A DNA stretch of 26,058 nucleotides from Gammaproteobacteria bacterium UBA4475. Lineage in GTDB: Bacteria > Pseudomonadota > Gammaproteobacteria > Pseudomonadales > Azotimanducaceae. The position numbers were made by a program, and so were the translations under genes. The notes beneath the pieces are model-generated. The model ran no database searches, was not told where the DNA came from, and worked only from the letters and a program-made list of their open reading frames with translations. Positions 1 through 8,133 of the stretch are shown here, piece by piece. The stretch lies in the NCBI GenBank assembly GCA_002389265.1, contig DGOD01000125.1, forward strand, positions 1 to 26,058. The letters run 5' to 3'. The stretch's first letter is position 1. The number at the start of each line of letters is the position of its first letter.

Positions 1-317
1 ACTTTATCTTTAGCCAGGACATTTCGGGCCAGGTCGAGCAGAGTCAAACTGCCTTCACCACTCTCGATCGCCTGATCAGTGACACTGGGGAAGTCACTGT
101 GAGTCGCCACTGCGAGCACCCCTGGGAACGCCTCAGCTCGACTGGTATCGAGGCGTTTGATAATAGCGTGGGCATGGGGACTACGCAGTATTTTCCCCCA
201 GATCATGCCTGGCAAACTTAGATCAGCGCCATAGTTAGCCCGTCCCGTGACTTTGTCGAAACCATCTGGACGGATCGTGCTCTGGCCGATGTACTTGAAC
301 TCTCGTGCTTCACTCAT
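1..317 (-). CDS. Xanthine dehydrogenase family molybdopterin-binding subunit, N-terminal part (partial)
   Basis: First 105 codons of the large catalytic subunit of a molybdenum hydroxylase; the rest lies beyond the left edge. The visible protein starts MSEAREFKYIGQSTIRPDG and continues with DKVTGRANYGADL and RSPHAHAIIKRLDTS. These are the typical opening of the Ald_Xan_dh a/b hammerhead domain, which precedes the molybdopterin cytosine dinucleotide domain. The ATG follows the stop of the 2Fe-2S gene by 3 nt, so the two are almost certainly translationally coupled. Family members hydroxylate aldehydes, purines or N-heterocycles, or oxidise CO. The active-site loop that would separate these is not in the window, so the substrate cannot be named. 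Gene order FAD, FeS, Mo is the coxMSL-type order. Confidence 0.9.
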   Translation of the reverse strand, partial: MSEAREFKYIGQSTIRPDGFDKVTGRANYGADLSLPGMIWGKILRSPHAHAIIKRLDTSRAEAFPGVLAVATHSDFPSVTDQAIESGEGSLTLLDLARNVLAKDK

Positions 318-320
318 GGC

Positions 321-800
321 TTAAGCTGCTCCCCTCATGGTGGCGGCGGCATCAAGCACCGCGCGAATGATTTTGTCGTAGCCCGTACAACGACAGAGAT
401 TCCCTGCCAAAAAATACCGAGCCTCGGCTTCGGTCGGATTGGGGTTCTGTTCGAGTAATGCTTGAGTAGAAACTACCAAGCCAGGCGTACAAATTCCGCA
501 TTGTAAAGCGGCATGTTCAAGAAATTTTTCCTGAATGACGCTGAGCTTATCGCTGCTACCAATGCCTTCGATGGTGCCAATCTCACGTCCAGCAGCTTCA
601 ACACCCAGGACCAGACAAGCACAGGTCAGGCGACCGTCCACAGTCACGGAGCATGCACCGCAGTCACCGGAACCACAGCCTTCTTTGGTGCCGGTCATCT
701 GTAAATCGTTACGCAAAACGTCTAACAGGGTTTCATGAGGCTCACAGAGAAACTCTGTCGCTTCGCCATTAATCGATGTGGTGATATGTAATTTTGCCAT
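321..800 (-). CDS. (2Fe-2S)-binding small subunit of molybdenum hydroxylase
   Basis: 159-residue electron-transfer subunit carrying two [2Fe-2S] clusters between the molybdenum and FAD subunits. The N-terminal ferredoxin-like domain has the motif GCGSGDCGACSV with Cys42, Cys47, Cys50 and a fourth ligand at Cys62. The C-terminal four-helix domain has CGICTPG (Cys101, Cys104) and LCRCTGY (Cys136, Cys138). All eight cluster ligands are present and the length is normal for CoxS/XdhC-like subunits. The ATG has an AGGAG Shine-Dalgarno 7 nt upstream. It is 10 nt downstream of the FAD subunit gene and 3 nt upstream of the Mo subunit gene, forming one operon. No signal peptide, so the enzyme is likely cytoplasmic. 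Confidence 0.95.
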   Translation of the reverse strand: MAKLHITTSINGEATEFLCEPHETLLDVLRNDLQMTGTKEGCGSGDCGACSVTVDGRLTCACLVLGVEAAGREIGTIEGIGSSDKLSVIQEKFLEHAALQCGICTPGLVVSTQALLEQNPNPTEAEARYFLAGNLCRCTGYDKIIRAVLDAAATMRGAA

Positions 801-810
801 ACGGATTCTC

Positions 811-1683
811 CTACAAACTCGCCTGAGCGCGTTCTTTTGCTATGAGGGTGGCTCTTTTCACCAACACACCAACGATGTGACGGCGGAATTCAATGGTTCC
901 CCGTCGATCTGTGATCGGACTGGCCGCAGCAGAGGCAACAGCAGCAGCCTTAGCCACCGAGGCTTCATCTAATTTAGTACCGACAAGCGCATCTGCGGCG
1001 CTCGCCACCAGTAGTGCCGTTTGTGCCACAGCCCCAATAGCAATCCGAGCGGCGGTGCAGACGCCTTGGCTGTCGAGGGTAACGCTGACACCGGCACCGG
1101 CCACCGCGATATCCATCTCCGTACGCGGGATAAATCTCAAATAGGCATCACGGCTACCCGGCGCGGGTCGAGCAACCAAGATACGCTGTAACAATTCACC
1201 GGGTTGCATGCAGTTACGCCCTACGCCAGTGACGAAATCTTCAACGGCTACTGTCCGCTCGCCACCCGCACCGACGATCAGACATTTGGCACCGATCGCA
1301 ATCAGGGCCGGGATCGTGTCTGCGGCAGGCGAGGAGTTACAGAGGTTTCCACCTATACTGGCCCGCCCCTGAACCTGGGTTGAGCCGATGAGATAAGCGG
1401 CTTCGACCAAACCTGGGTACAGCGTTTCAACGTCATGCAGGGCAGTAAATTCCGCGCAACACATGCAGGGACCTAGAGACAATCCGCCATCATCGAGGCT
1501 ATAAGACATCATCTCAGCGATATGTTTAAGATCCACCACTCGCAACGGTTCAACCGCCTGGCTCTTCGATTGAATAATTAAGTCTGTACCACCTGCCATC
1601 ACTTTCGTCTTAATGTCGGATCCGGAGAGCAATGCAACCGCTTCCTGGACAGACTGTGGGGCATTGTAATCAACTACAGCCAT
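811..1683 (-). CDS. Xanthine dehydrogenase family FAD-binding subunit M
   Basis: 290-residue flavoprotein subunit (FAD_binding_5 plus CO_deh_flav_C). FAD contacts are recognisable as AGGTDL at residues 30-35 and ASIGGN at 108-113, followed by LCNSSPAAD. True CO dehydrogenase CoxM proteins normally carry AGGHS and TIGG at these places, so the variant here fits a xanthine/aldehyde/N-heterocycle dehydrogenase better than a CO dehydrogenase. The size leaves no room for the extra [4Fe-4S] insertion of 4-hydroxybenzoyl-CoA reductase. The start ATG has CAGGAG 6 nt upstream. It is the first gene of the three-subunit operon; a promoter should lie within 1690-1800 but I could not identify a convincing one. 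Confidence 0.93.
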   Translation of the reverse strand: MAVVDYNAPQSVQEAVALLSGSDIKTKVMAGGTDLIIQSKSQAVEPLRVVDLKHIAEMMSYSLDDGGLSLGPCMCCAEFTALHDVETLYPGLVEAAYLIGSTQVQGRASIGGNLCNSSPAADTIPALIAIGAKCLIVGAGGERTVAVEDFVTGVGRNCMQPGELLQRILVARPAPGSRDAYLRFIPRTEMDIAVAGAGVSVTLDSQGVCTAARIAIGAVAQTALLVASAADALVGTKLDEASVAKAAAVASAAASPITDRRGTIEFRRHIVGVLVKRATLIAKERAQASL

Positions 1684-1987
1684 CGTTCACTCCTGTGAGG
1701 TCGTCACATTCCTAGCGCTGCTTGACGGTAGGATGCTGGCCCTAATGAATTTATCGAAAAATTTTTGAATCAAACTTGGCCCGCCCGGCCTGGTAGAACG
1801 TCAGCCACGTCTCGAGCCCTATCCTATTGATATCAGCACCTGTATACCACGGCACCTCCACCGGCGCCAAGTATGACCGTAAGAGAAATACTCCTATCGG
1901 CAACCAGAACCACTTTTTGAGCATCTCTTTCTGGGTGGCGCGGCGCGGCGCCCACCACCTTCCGGGTCAGCCGCTAGCCCACACGCA
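1684..1987. other. Intergenic region upstream of the molybdoenzyme operon, with a GC-rich hairpin
   Basis: 304 bases without a credible gene. The only structure I can point to is an inverted repeat at 1934-1956: GGTGGCGC pairs with GCGCCCACC with one bulged base and a 6-nt loop. It lies about 30 nt past the stop of the MAPEG gene in its direction of transcription and might end that transcript, but no U-tract follows, so it is not a classical terminator. An AT-rich patch at 1745-1770 may belong to the promoter of the molybdoenzyme operon; no clean -35/-10 pair was found. Confidence 0.4.
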
Positions 1988-2440
1988 TCAACCGACCAAC
2001 AGATCCCAGACCGCAGCCCCAAGGCCGCCCAGCAACAAAACATAGACTGGCAATGACGAAAAAAGCATTCCCATACCTCGCGCTTTCGGATCTTTCACGT
2101 AACTGATGGCATAGATCACGCGCCCTATCAAATAAATCACACCGAGACCCGCCGCCCCATATTGGTCGATATAGTAACCAAATGCCCACAGCGCGGGAAT
2201 AAACACCACCAGGGCTTCTAGTGTGTTGTAATGCACTCGATAGTGGCGCTCGAATAGGTCATGCCCCGTCGTCGCTGGCGCGCTGATCCCGTACTTCCCC
2301 CGGGCGGCTCCGACGCGTACACCAAGCCAGATAAATTGAAGTAACGCCAAAAGTGTAACAATCGTTAGATATTCAAAACCATGCGTGCCCATTTTAGGTA
2401 CAACCTCTGTATTGAGTGAACGTTGGCCCATTATGAACAT
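1988..2440 (-). CDS. MAPEG family membrane protein
   Basis: About 150 residues with four predicted transmembrane helices: LTIVTLLALLQFIWLGVRV, LEALVVFIPALWAFGYYI, a third around AAGLGVIYLIGRVIYAI, and VYVLLLGGLGAAV near the C terminus. The signature ERHYRVHYNTLEALVVF after the first helix is the glutathione-binding region of the MAPEG family (microsomal glutathione transferase/leukotriene synthase relatives). Bacterial members are inner-membrane proteins, some with glutathione transferase or peroxidase activity; the substrate here is unknown. I chose the ATG at 2440 because CTCCT at 2448-2452 reads as AGGAG 7 nt upstream on this strand. A start at 2392 (MGTHGFEYL), just before the first helix, would match typical family N termini and remains possible. 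Divergent from pepQ. Confidence 0.88.
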   Translation of the reverse strand: MFIMGQRSLNTEVVPKMGTHGFEYLTIVTLLALLQFIWLGVRVGAARGKYGISAPATTGHDLFERHYRVHYNTLEALVVFIPALWAFGYYIDQYGAAGLGVIYLIGRVIYAISYVKDPKARGMGMLFSSLPVYVLLLGGLGAAVWDLLVG

Positions 2441-2545
2441 CGCCAAACTCCTGTCCAGCTTCGCCCGCCAATGCCAGACCCTATGGTATTATACTGCCAC
2501 GCCGCTCGACTGACCCCCGGCCTACTTGCGAACAAGGATATAGGC

Positions 2546-3892
2546 ATGACGATGATTTCCAACGACTTAGCCGGACTTTACCCGGAACATCTAGCGCGAC
2601 TGCAGCAATACTACAGCGAAGCTGCGATTCTCGCCGGCTGCGCTGGCGTTTTGATTGCCTCAGGCACATTGCAACCGTGTTTTTTGGACGATCACCATTA
2701 TCCTTTTGTGGTCAATCCTCACTTCAAGGCCTGGTTACCGCTGGTGGACGTGCCCGATTCCTTTCTGCTGATTCGCAGTGGCCACAAACCGCGTTTGTTG
2801 TATAGCCAGCCAGAGGATTATTGGCACCTGACACCCGCTGCGCCACAGGGCTTCTGGGTCGATCACTGGGAAATCCAATCGATCCAATCTCTGCAAGATG
2901 CTCAGCGCTTGATCGGTGACCCGCAAAACCTGCTATTTATCGGCGAGCAAGTTGATCTTGCCCGCGAATGGGGCATGTCAGCCATCAATACTCCGGCGGC
3001 CTTGAGTGCTCTGCATTACGAGCGCGCTTACAAGACTAACTATGAGATTGCCTGTCTACGCCGAGCCAACCAGATAGCCGTCAAGGGCCATAGCGTCGCA
3101 GAGACGAGCTTCCGCGCCGGCCAATCAGAATTCGAAATTGCCCACGCTTACCTAGGCGCTATCCAGCATCGTGAGCAACAGGCACCCTATGGTGCCATCG
3201 TCGCGCAGAATGAACATTGCGCTGTACTCCACTATCAATTTTACGCTCAGCAACGCCTAGCCAGCGCCGACCTGAATTCACTTCTCATCGACGCCGGCGC
3301 GAGCTTTCATGGCTATGCGGCAGATATTACTCGCACCTATGCTGCTCGATCAGGCATCTTTCAAGATCTGGTGACGAGCCTCGACCAGCATCATTTGGGC
3401 ATCATCAACGATATCCAAGTCGGCATGAACTATGCTGATCTTCACGAAAAAATGCATCGCAGAATTGGCCAGTTACTCCTTGAGTCTGGCTGTGTCAACA
3501 TGTCTGTGGATGAGATGCTCGAGACTAACTTGACCTTTAGCTTTCTGCCCCACGGTCTCGGTCATTTCCTCGGTTTACAAACTCATGATGTTGGTGGATT
3601 TCAGCAATCCAGGCAAGGCGAAGAAAAATCGGCGCCAGAGAAATATCCAGCCCTACGATTGACACGCGACATCCAAAACCAACAGGTTTTTACCATCGAA
3701 CCGGGACTATATTTTATTCCCATGCTCTTGGGAAAACTCAAGCAGGGACCCCATCAAGCCAAAATTAACTGGTCGATGATTGACGAACTGCTACCCTATG
3801 GCGGGATCCGGATTGAAGACAACATTGTCATACAGGACAACCTTCCGGTGAACCTGACCCGGCTCGCAATGGCGGAACATCGACAACCTTAG
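2546..3892 (+). CDS. pepQ: Xaa-Pro dipeptidase (prolidase)
   Basis: 448-residue M24B metallopeptidase that hydrolyses dipeptides with C-terminal proline in the cytoplasm. An N-terminal creatinase-like domain (about 1-165) precedes the pita-bread catalytic domain. Dinuclear metal ligands are all present: Asp249 and Asp260 in DAGASFHGYAAD, His340 in HGLGHFLG, Glu385 in FTIEPGLYF and Glu424 in GIRIEDN. Spacing is nearly identical to E. coli PepQ (443 residues). The frame is open to 2423, but the start was set at the ATG at 2546 because AAGGA at 2534-2538 lies 7 nt upstream, and the protein then begins MTMISNDLAGLYPEHLARLQ as the family does. A second ATG two codons on is a weaker option. It is followed 66 nt later by a DPP IV-like peptidase, suggesting joint breakdown of proline-rich peptides. 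Confidence 0.95.
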   Translation: MTMISNDLAGLYPEHLARLQQYYSEAAILAGCAGVLIASGTLQPCFLDDHHYPFVVNPHFKAWLPLVDVPDSFLLIRSGHKPRLLYSQPEDYWHLTPAAPQGFWVDHWEIQSIQSLQDAQRLIGDPQNLLFIGEQVDLAREWGMSAINTPAALSALHYERAYKTNYEIACLRRANQIAVKGHSVAETSFRAGQSEFEIAHAYLGAIQHREQQAPYGAIVAQNEHCAVLHYQFYAQQRLASADLNSLLIDAGASFHGYAADITRTYAARSGIFQDLVTSLDQHHLGIINDIQVGMNYADLHEKMHRRIGQLLLESGCVNMSVDEMLETNLTFSFLPHGLGHFLGLQTHDVGGFQQSRQGEEKSAPEKYPALRLTRDIQNQQVFTIEPGLYFIPMLLGKLKQGPHQAKINWSMIDELLPYGGIRIEDNIVIQDNLPVNLTRLAMAEHRQP

Positions 3893-3958
3893 TTATTGAA
3901 TTTCTGATTATTAAATCAACAACATCACCAACCCAGCGCGAATCAGGCCTCAAAACTC

Positions 3959-6121
3959 ATGACCCAACTGACACTGCACCGGATATTTAACGACCCTGAC
4001 CTCAATGGCTCGTCACCCGTCGCCTTGAAATTTTCTCCGGACGGCTCTCGAGTAACTTATCTCAAGCCAAGTCAGAAAAACTTTGAACGCCTGGATCTGT
4101 GGGAGTTCAATGTCGCGACCCAACAGACTCGCCTGTTGGTAGATGCCAGCGAACTGGTCTCAGGCCAACGGATCTTGTCCGACGAGGAGAAAGCCAGACG
4201 TGAGCGTAAGCGTATTACTCAGACCGGCATTGTCGAGTACTTCTGGTCACCAAAATCGAACGCGATCCTGTTCCCATTGAATGGCAATCTATTTCTATAC
4301 CATCTCGATCAGGCTGAGACGCTACAACAGCTCACCACTGATGTGACTTTTGAAACCGACCTGCACTTCTCCCCTGACGGGCGCTTCCTGAGCTTCGTCC
4401 GTAATCAAAACCTGTTCTGCATTGAAGTGGCAACTGGCGTGGAACGGCAACTGACCCTTGATGGTTCAGGCACTATCAGCAATGGCGTAGCCGAATTTAT
4501 CGCGCAGGAAGAAATGCACCGGTTTGATGGCTACTGGTGGTCACCGGACAGCCAGTCAATCGCTTTCATTCAAGTCGACGAAGGCACAGTCGAACTTTCC
4601 CAACGCTATGAAATCGATGCCGACCATTTTGGTGTCTTTGACCAACGCTACCCTTACGCCGGCACACCCAATGCCAGAACACGGTTGGGAGTCATCGACA
4701 TAACGACGGCGGAGATTCATTGGCCCGCGATTGAGCGTGATCCAGACACCTACCTCGCTCGTGTCAATTGGCTTGGTGATAGCGCCCGACTGGCCATTCA
4801 AATTCAGTCTCGAAATCAGCAACGCCTGGATTTGGTCTTATGGCACAAGCGTCAGGATACGGTGTCCACCCTGCTCTCCGAGACCGCTGCGACCTGGATC
4901 AACCTGCACGACTGCTTCCACTCATTACAAACCGGGCAGGAATTTATTTGGGCCTCGGAGCGCTCGGGCTACCGGCACCTGTATCGTTACAATATCGAAG
5001 GGCAGTTGTTAAACACAATCACCAGCGGCGACTGGGTTGTGGCCAATCTACATGGCGTTGACGAGGTCCGAGAGACGATTTATTTTGACGGTTTCGCAGA
5101 CACCCCGCTGGAAAAGCATCTATATCGAGGCAGTTTGAATGCTCATCTTGAGCCTGTCAGGATCAGCGCGACCGGGCAAAGTCATCAGGTCGAATTAAGC
5201 CGGAGTCTGCAGCACTATATTGACAGCTACTCTTCGGCGTCACAGCCACCGGCAGTCTCGATCCAGACCATCGCCGGCGAAGTCCTCCTGGACCTGGAAC
5301 CTAACAAGGTGGACGCCCACCATCCCTTTCACCCCTACCACGACAGCTGCGGTAAGGTGGAGTTCGGTCAATTAAGCGCCGAGGATGGCCAGACACTGCA
5401 TTATCGCCTAATCAAGCCCAAGGACCTCGCACCAGGCGTGCAATGCCCGCTGATTGTCACCGTTTATGGCGGGCCGGGCGTGCAGCGCGTCACCAACGAA
5501 TGGATTCCACCTTGGCATCATTACATGGCGAGTCGGGGCTATGCCATGCTGCAACTCGACAACCGCGGTAGCAGCAATCGCGGCAAGGCTTTTGAGGATC
5601 CCATCTTCGGCAGACTCGGCGAGGTTGAAGTCAGCGACCAACTGGTTGGCGTCAACTATGCCACCAGCCTGCCCTGGATTGATGCTCGCCGAGTTGGCGT
5701 ATTTGGGCATAGTTATGGCGGCTATATGACGCTGATGCTGATGATGAAAGCCCCGCTGGTCTTCATAGCCGGCGTCAGTGTGGCGCCGGTGACTGATTGG
5801 CGTTTGTACGACACCCATTATACCGAACGCTACCTGGGACTACCGAGCCACAATCCTGATGGGTATCTGTCTAGCAGTGTGTTCCCCTATGTGCATAACT
5901 TACACGGCAAACTACTGGTCATTCATGGCATGGCTGATGATAACGTCTTGTTTACCAACAGTACGAAGCTTTACCAGGCACTTCAGGATGAAAATCTAGC
6001 CTTTGAAATCATGAATTACCCAGGTGCTAAACATGGTCTGAGCGGACGCAAGGTCAATCTTCATCGTTACGGCATGATGGATCAATTTTTTGATCAACAT
6101 CTGTCGCCAACATCGGCATAG
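3959..6121 (+). CDS. S9 family prolyl dipeptidyl peptidase (DPP IV-like)
   Basis: 720-residue serine peptidase with an N-terminal DPP IV beta-propeller (about 30-480) and a C-terminal alpha/beta hydrolase domain (about 510-715). The catalytic triad is visible: Ser585 in GHSYGGYM, Asp660 in HGMADDNV and His692 in GAKHGLSG. The double-glutamate motif Glu184-Glu185 in IAQEEMHRFDGYWW, which anchors the substrate N terminus in DPP IV, is intact. That points to release of Xaa-Pro dipeptides from peptide N termini. The dipeptides would be the natural substrates of the adjacent PepQ. No signal peptide or membrane anchor is seen, unlike many bacterial DPP IV enzymes, so it is probably cytosolic. Its Shine-Dalgarno is weak; it may depend on pepQ transcription. 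Confidence 0.94.
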   Translation: MTQLTLHRIFNDPDLNGSSPVALKFSPDGSRVTYLKPSQKNFERLDLWEFNVATQQTRLLVDASELVSGQRILSDEEKARRERKRITQTGIVEYFWSPKSNAILFPLNGNLFLYHLDQAETLQQLTTDVTFETDLHFSPDGRFLSFVRNQNLFCIEVATGVERQLTLDGSGTISNGVAEFIAQEEMHRFDGYWWSPDSQSIAFIQVDEGTVELSQRYEIDADHFGVFDQRYPYAGTPNARTRLGVIDITTAEIHWPAIERDPDTYLARVNWLGDSARLAIQIQSRNQQRLDLVLWHKRQDTVSTLLSETAATWINLHDCFHSLQTGQEFIWASERSGYRHLYRYNIEGQLLNTITSGDWVVANLHGVDEVRETIYFDGFADTPLEKHLYRGSLNAHLEPVRISATGQSHQVELSRSLQHYIDSYSSASQPPAVSIQTIAGEVLLDLEPNKVDAHHPFHPYHDSCGKVEFGQLSAEDGQTLHYRLIKPKDLAPGVQCPLIVTVYGGPGVQRVTNEWIPPWHHYMASRGYAMLQLDNRGSSNRGKAFEDPIFGRLGEVEVSDQLVGVNYATSLPWIDARRVGVFGHSYGGYMTLMLMMKAPLVFIAGVSVAPVTDWRLYDTHYTERYLGLPSHNPDGYLSSSVFPYVHNLHGKLLVIHGMADDNVLFTNSTKLYQALQDENLAFEIMNYPGAKHGLSGRKVNLHRYGMMDQFFDQHLSPTSA

Positions 6122-6159
6122 GCACCAACCCAATATTAATTTTCGAGAGGCAAATTAAC

Positions 6160-6612
6160 ATGACGACCATTTTTCGTCGAGCAACCCCCGCTGATATCGC
6201 TGCCATTGCGGCCTTCAACCAGGCCATGGCTCAGGAAACTGAAAATAAAACCTTACCCACCGGGACTATTCTGGCCGGTGTCGAACGTATGATCAGCGAC
6301 TCGAGCCTGGGCTTTTATCTGGTCGCAGAAGCCGACGGCGGCCCCGTCGGCTGCCTGGGGATCACCTTCGAATGGAGCGACTGGCGCAATGGATTATTCT
6401 GGTGGATTCAGAGCGTCTACATCGATCCGAATTACCGTCGCCAAGGCGTCTTCGGCGGACTGTACGCGCATGTGACCGAACTGGCGAAAAATACAACTGA
6501 TGTCTGCGGCATTCGCTTGTATGTTGAGCACGACAATACCAATGCCCAGCAGACCTATTTGTCCCTCGGTATGGAAGAAACACACTACAAACTTCTTGAA
6601 GTTGAATTCTGA
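6160..6612 (+). CDS. GNAT family N-acetyltransferase
   Basis: 150-residue Gcn5-related acetyltransferase. The acetyl-CoA pyrophosphate loop is VYIDPNYRRQGVFGGLY (motif A, RRQGVFGG), with a C-terminal motif B in RLYVEHDNTNAQQTYLSLGM, where the substrate-side helix and the G-M-E turn are typical. Start ATG has GAGAGG 9 nt upstream. It lies 38 nt after the DPP-like gene and 57 nt before the ATP-grasp gene on the same strand. It could therefore belong to either the peptidase unit or the ATP-grasp/alpha-E unit. The acceptor (amino acid, peptide, polyamine or protein) is not deducible. The family is certain; the role is open. Confidence 0.9.
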   Translation: MTTIFRRATPADIAAIAAFNQAMAQETENKTLPTGTILAGVERMISDSSLGFYLVAEADGGPVGCLGITFEWSDWRNGLFWWIQSVYIDPNYRRQGVFGGLYAHVTELAKNTTDVCGIRLYVEHDNTNAQQTYLSLGMEETHYKLLEVEF

Positions 6613-6669
6613 TTTCAAGCAGACATTGCGTTAACATGATCTATCTAAAATACTGGCGAACTCAACTGT

Positions 6670-8121
6670 ATGGACTTTAAGCAATACACGAATCAATCCG
6701 GTTTTTATGATGAACTTCTGACGCCAAAAAACAGGGCGCGGCCAGGCTTCACAGAGCTCACTAATTTCCTCAAAAAAAGCTCTCTCAAAGAGCTTAAAGA
6801 GCGGCAGCATAATGCTGAGCTGGCGATACGCACGATGGGTATCACCTTCACTGTCTACAGCGAAGGGGAGAATATCGATCGCAATTGGCCTTTCGACATC
6901 ATTCCTCGAATGATTCGCCAAAAGGAATGGGAGCATATCGAGAAAGGGTTGGAACAACGCCTGATGGCACTCAACCTGTTTATTACGGATATCTACAACG
7001 ACGAAAAAATCCTCAAGGATAAACGCGTCCCGCGTGACTTATTACGCAGTTCGAAAGACTATCGAAAAGAATGTGAAGGCATAAAGCCTCTCTACAACAC
7101 CTGGGCGCATATTTGCGGTAGCGATCTGGTACGTGGCGGCGACGGAACTATGTATGTGCTGGAAGATAATCTGCGAGTACCTTCCGGCGTGTCTTACATG
7201 CTTGAAAACCGCAAAATCAGCAAACAGGTATTACCTGAATTATTTGAGATGTATGACATCCTACCCATGGATGACTACCCGACTAATCTGTTCGACACCT
7301 TAAGTTCCATTTCACCCCGACCACTGGATTACCCTGAGGTCGTGGTTTTGACACCCGGCACTTACAACTCGGCCTATTTTGAACACTCTTTTTTGGCTCA
7401 ACGCATGGGTGCCGAACTCCTCGAGGGACCTGACCTGATCGTTGGTGATGATGACTGCGTGTATATGAAAACCGTCGAGGGGCTGTCTCGGGTCGATGTC
7501 ATCTATCGGCGGATTGACGACATGTTTCTGGATCCGGAAGTGTTCGACAAGAACTCGATGCTGGGTGTACCGGGATTAATGCGAGCCTGGCGCAAAGGTA
7601 ATGTCGCACTGGCTAACGCACCCGGTGCCGGCGTCGCCGATGACAAGCTGGTTTACACGTACGTGCCCGAAATGATCCGCTACTATCTGGGTGAGGAACC
7701 GATACTCCCCAACGTCCCCAGTTTCATCTGCTCCAATGACCTCCATCGGCAGCACGTCCTGACGAACATCGAGAATCTGGTGGTTAAGCCGGCGAACGAA
7801 TCCGGTGGTTACGGCATGTATATTGGTCCCCGTGAGAGTAAACGGCGCACGGCAGAGATGAAACGTTTGATCAAGGCTAATCCGAGAAACTATATCGCCC
7901 AACCCATTATCGACCTGTCGACCGTTCCAACCTTGTGTGAGAACGCGATCGAAGCGCGCCACGTGGATCTAAGACCCTTTATACTGCAGGGTAACAAAAC
8001 CACTATTAGTGCCGGCGGATTAACCCGGGTCGCCCTGGTCAAGGGTTCTCTGATCGTGAATTCCTCCCAAGGTGGCGGTAGCAAAGACACCTGGATTATC
8101 GCCGACCGGCAAGCAACCTGA
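6670..8121 (+). CDS. Circularly permuted type 2 ATP-grasp protein
   Basis: 483-residue protein of the CP_ATPgrasp_2 family (formerly DUF404/DUF407). Recognisable blocks are LEDNLRVPSGVSYMLENR (from residue 164), VVLTPGTYNSAYFEHSFLA, VDVIYRRIDDMFLDP and the nucleotide-binding Lys373 block KPANESGGYGM. In the family the two halves of the ATP-grasp fold are swapped in order. Members are predicted to join a carboxylate to an amine with ATP, i.e. to act as peptide or amide ligases. Start ATG at 6670 gives the expected N terminus; its Shine-Dalgarno is poor. It is followed after 12 nt by the alpha-E gene, its usual partner, and faces the transglutaminase/Anbu pair. Substrates unknown. Confidence 0.93.
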   Translation: MDFKQYTNQSGFYDELLTPKNRARPGFTELTNFLKKSSLKELKERQHNAELAIRTMGITFTVYSEGENIDRNWPFDIIPRMIRQKEWEHIEKGLEQRLMALNLFITDIYNDEKILKDKRVPRDLLRSSKDYRKECEGIKPLYNTWAHICGSDLVRGGDGTMYVLEDNLRVPSGVSYMLENRKISKQVLPELFEMYDILPMDDYPTNLFDTLSSISPRPLDYPEVVVLTPGTYNSAYFEHSFLAQRMGAELLEGPDLIVGDDDCVYMKTVEGLSRVDVIYRRIDDMFLDPEVFDKNSMLGVPGLMRAWRKGNVALANAPGAGVADDKLVYTYVPEMIRYYLGEEPILPNVPSFICSNDLHRQHVLTNIENLVVKPANESGGYGMYIGPRESKRRTAEMKRLIKANPRNYIAQPIIDLSTVPTLCENAIEARHVDLRPFILQGNKTTISAGGLTRVALVKGSLIVNSSQGGGSKDTWIIADRQAT

Positions 8122-8133
8122 GGAGATATAGCA

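Noticed and set aside
1827..2045. 72-codon plus-strand frame in the gap before the MAPEG gene
   Set aside because: Low-complexity, basic translation without Shine-Dalgarno, and it runs antisense into the MAPEG coding region.
6616..6668. Possible promoter before the ATP-grasp gene (TTGCGT, 17 nt, AATACT)
   Set aside because: Only 3 and 4 of 6 bases match consensus; not better than chance in AT-rich spacer DNA.
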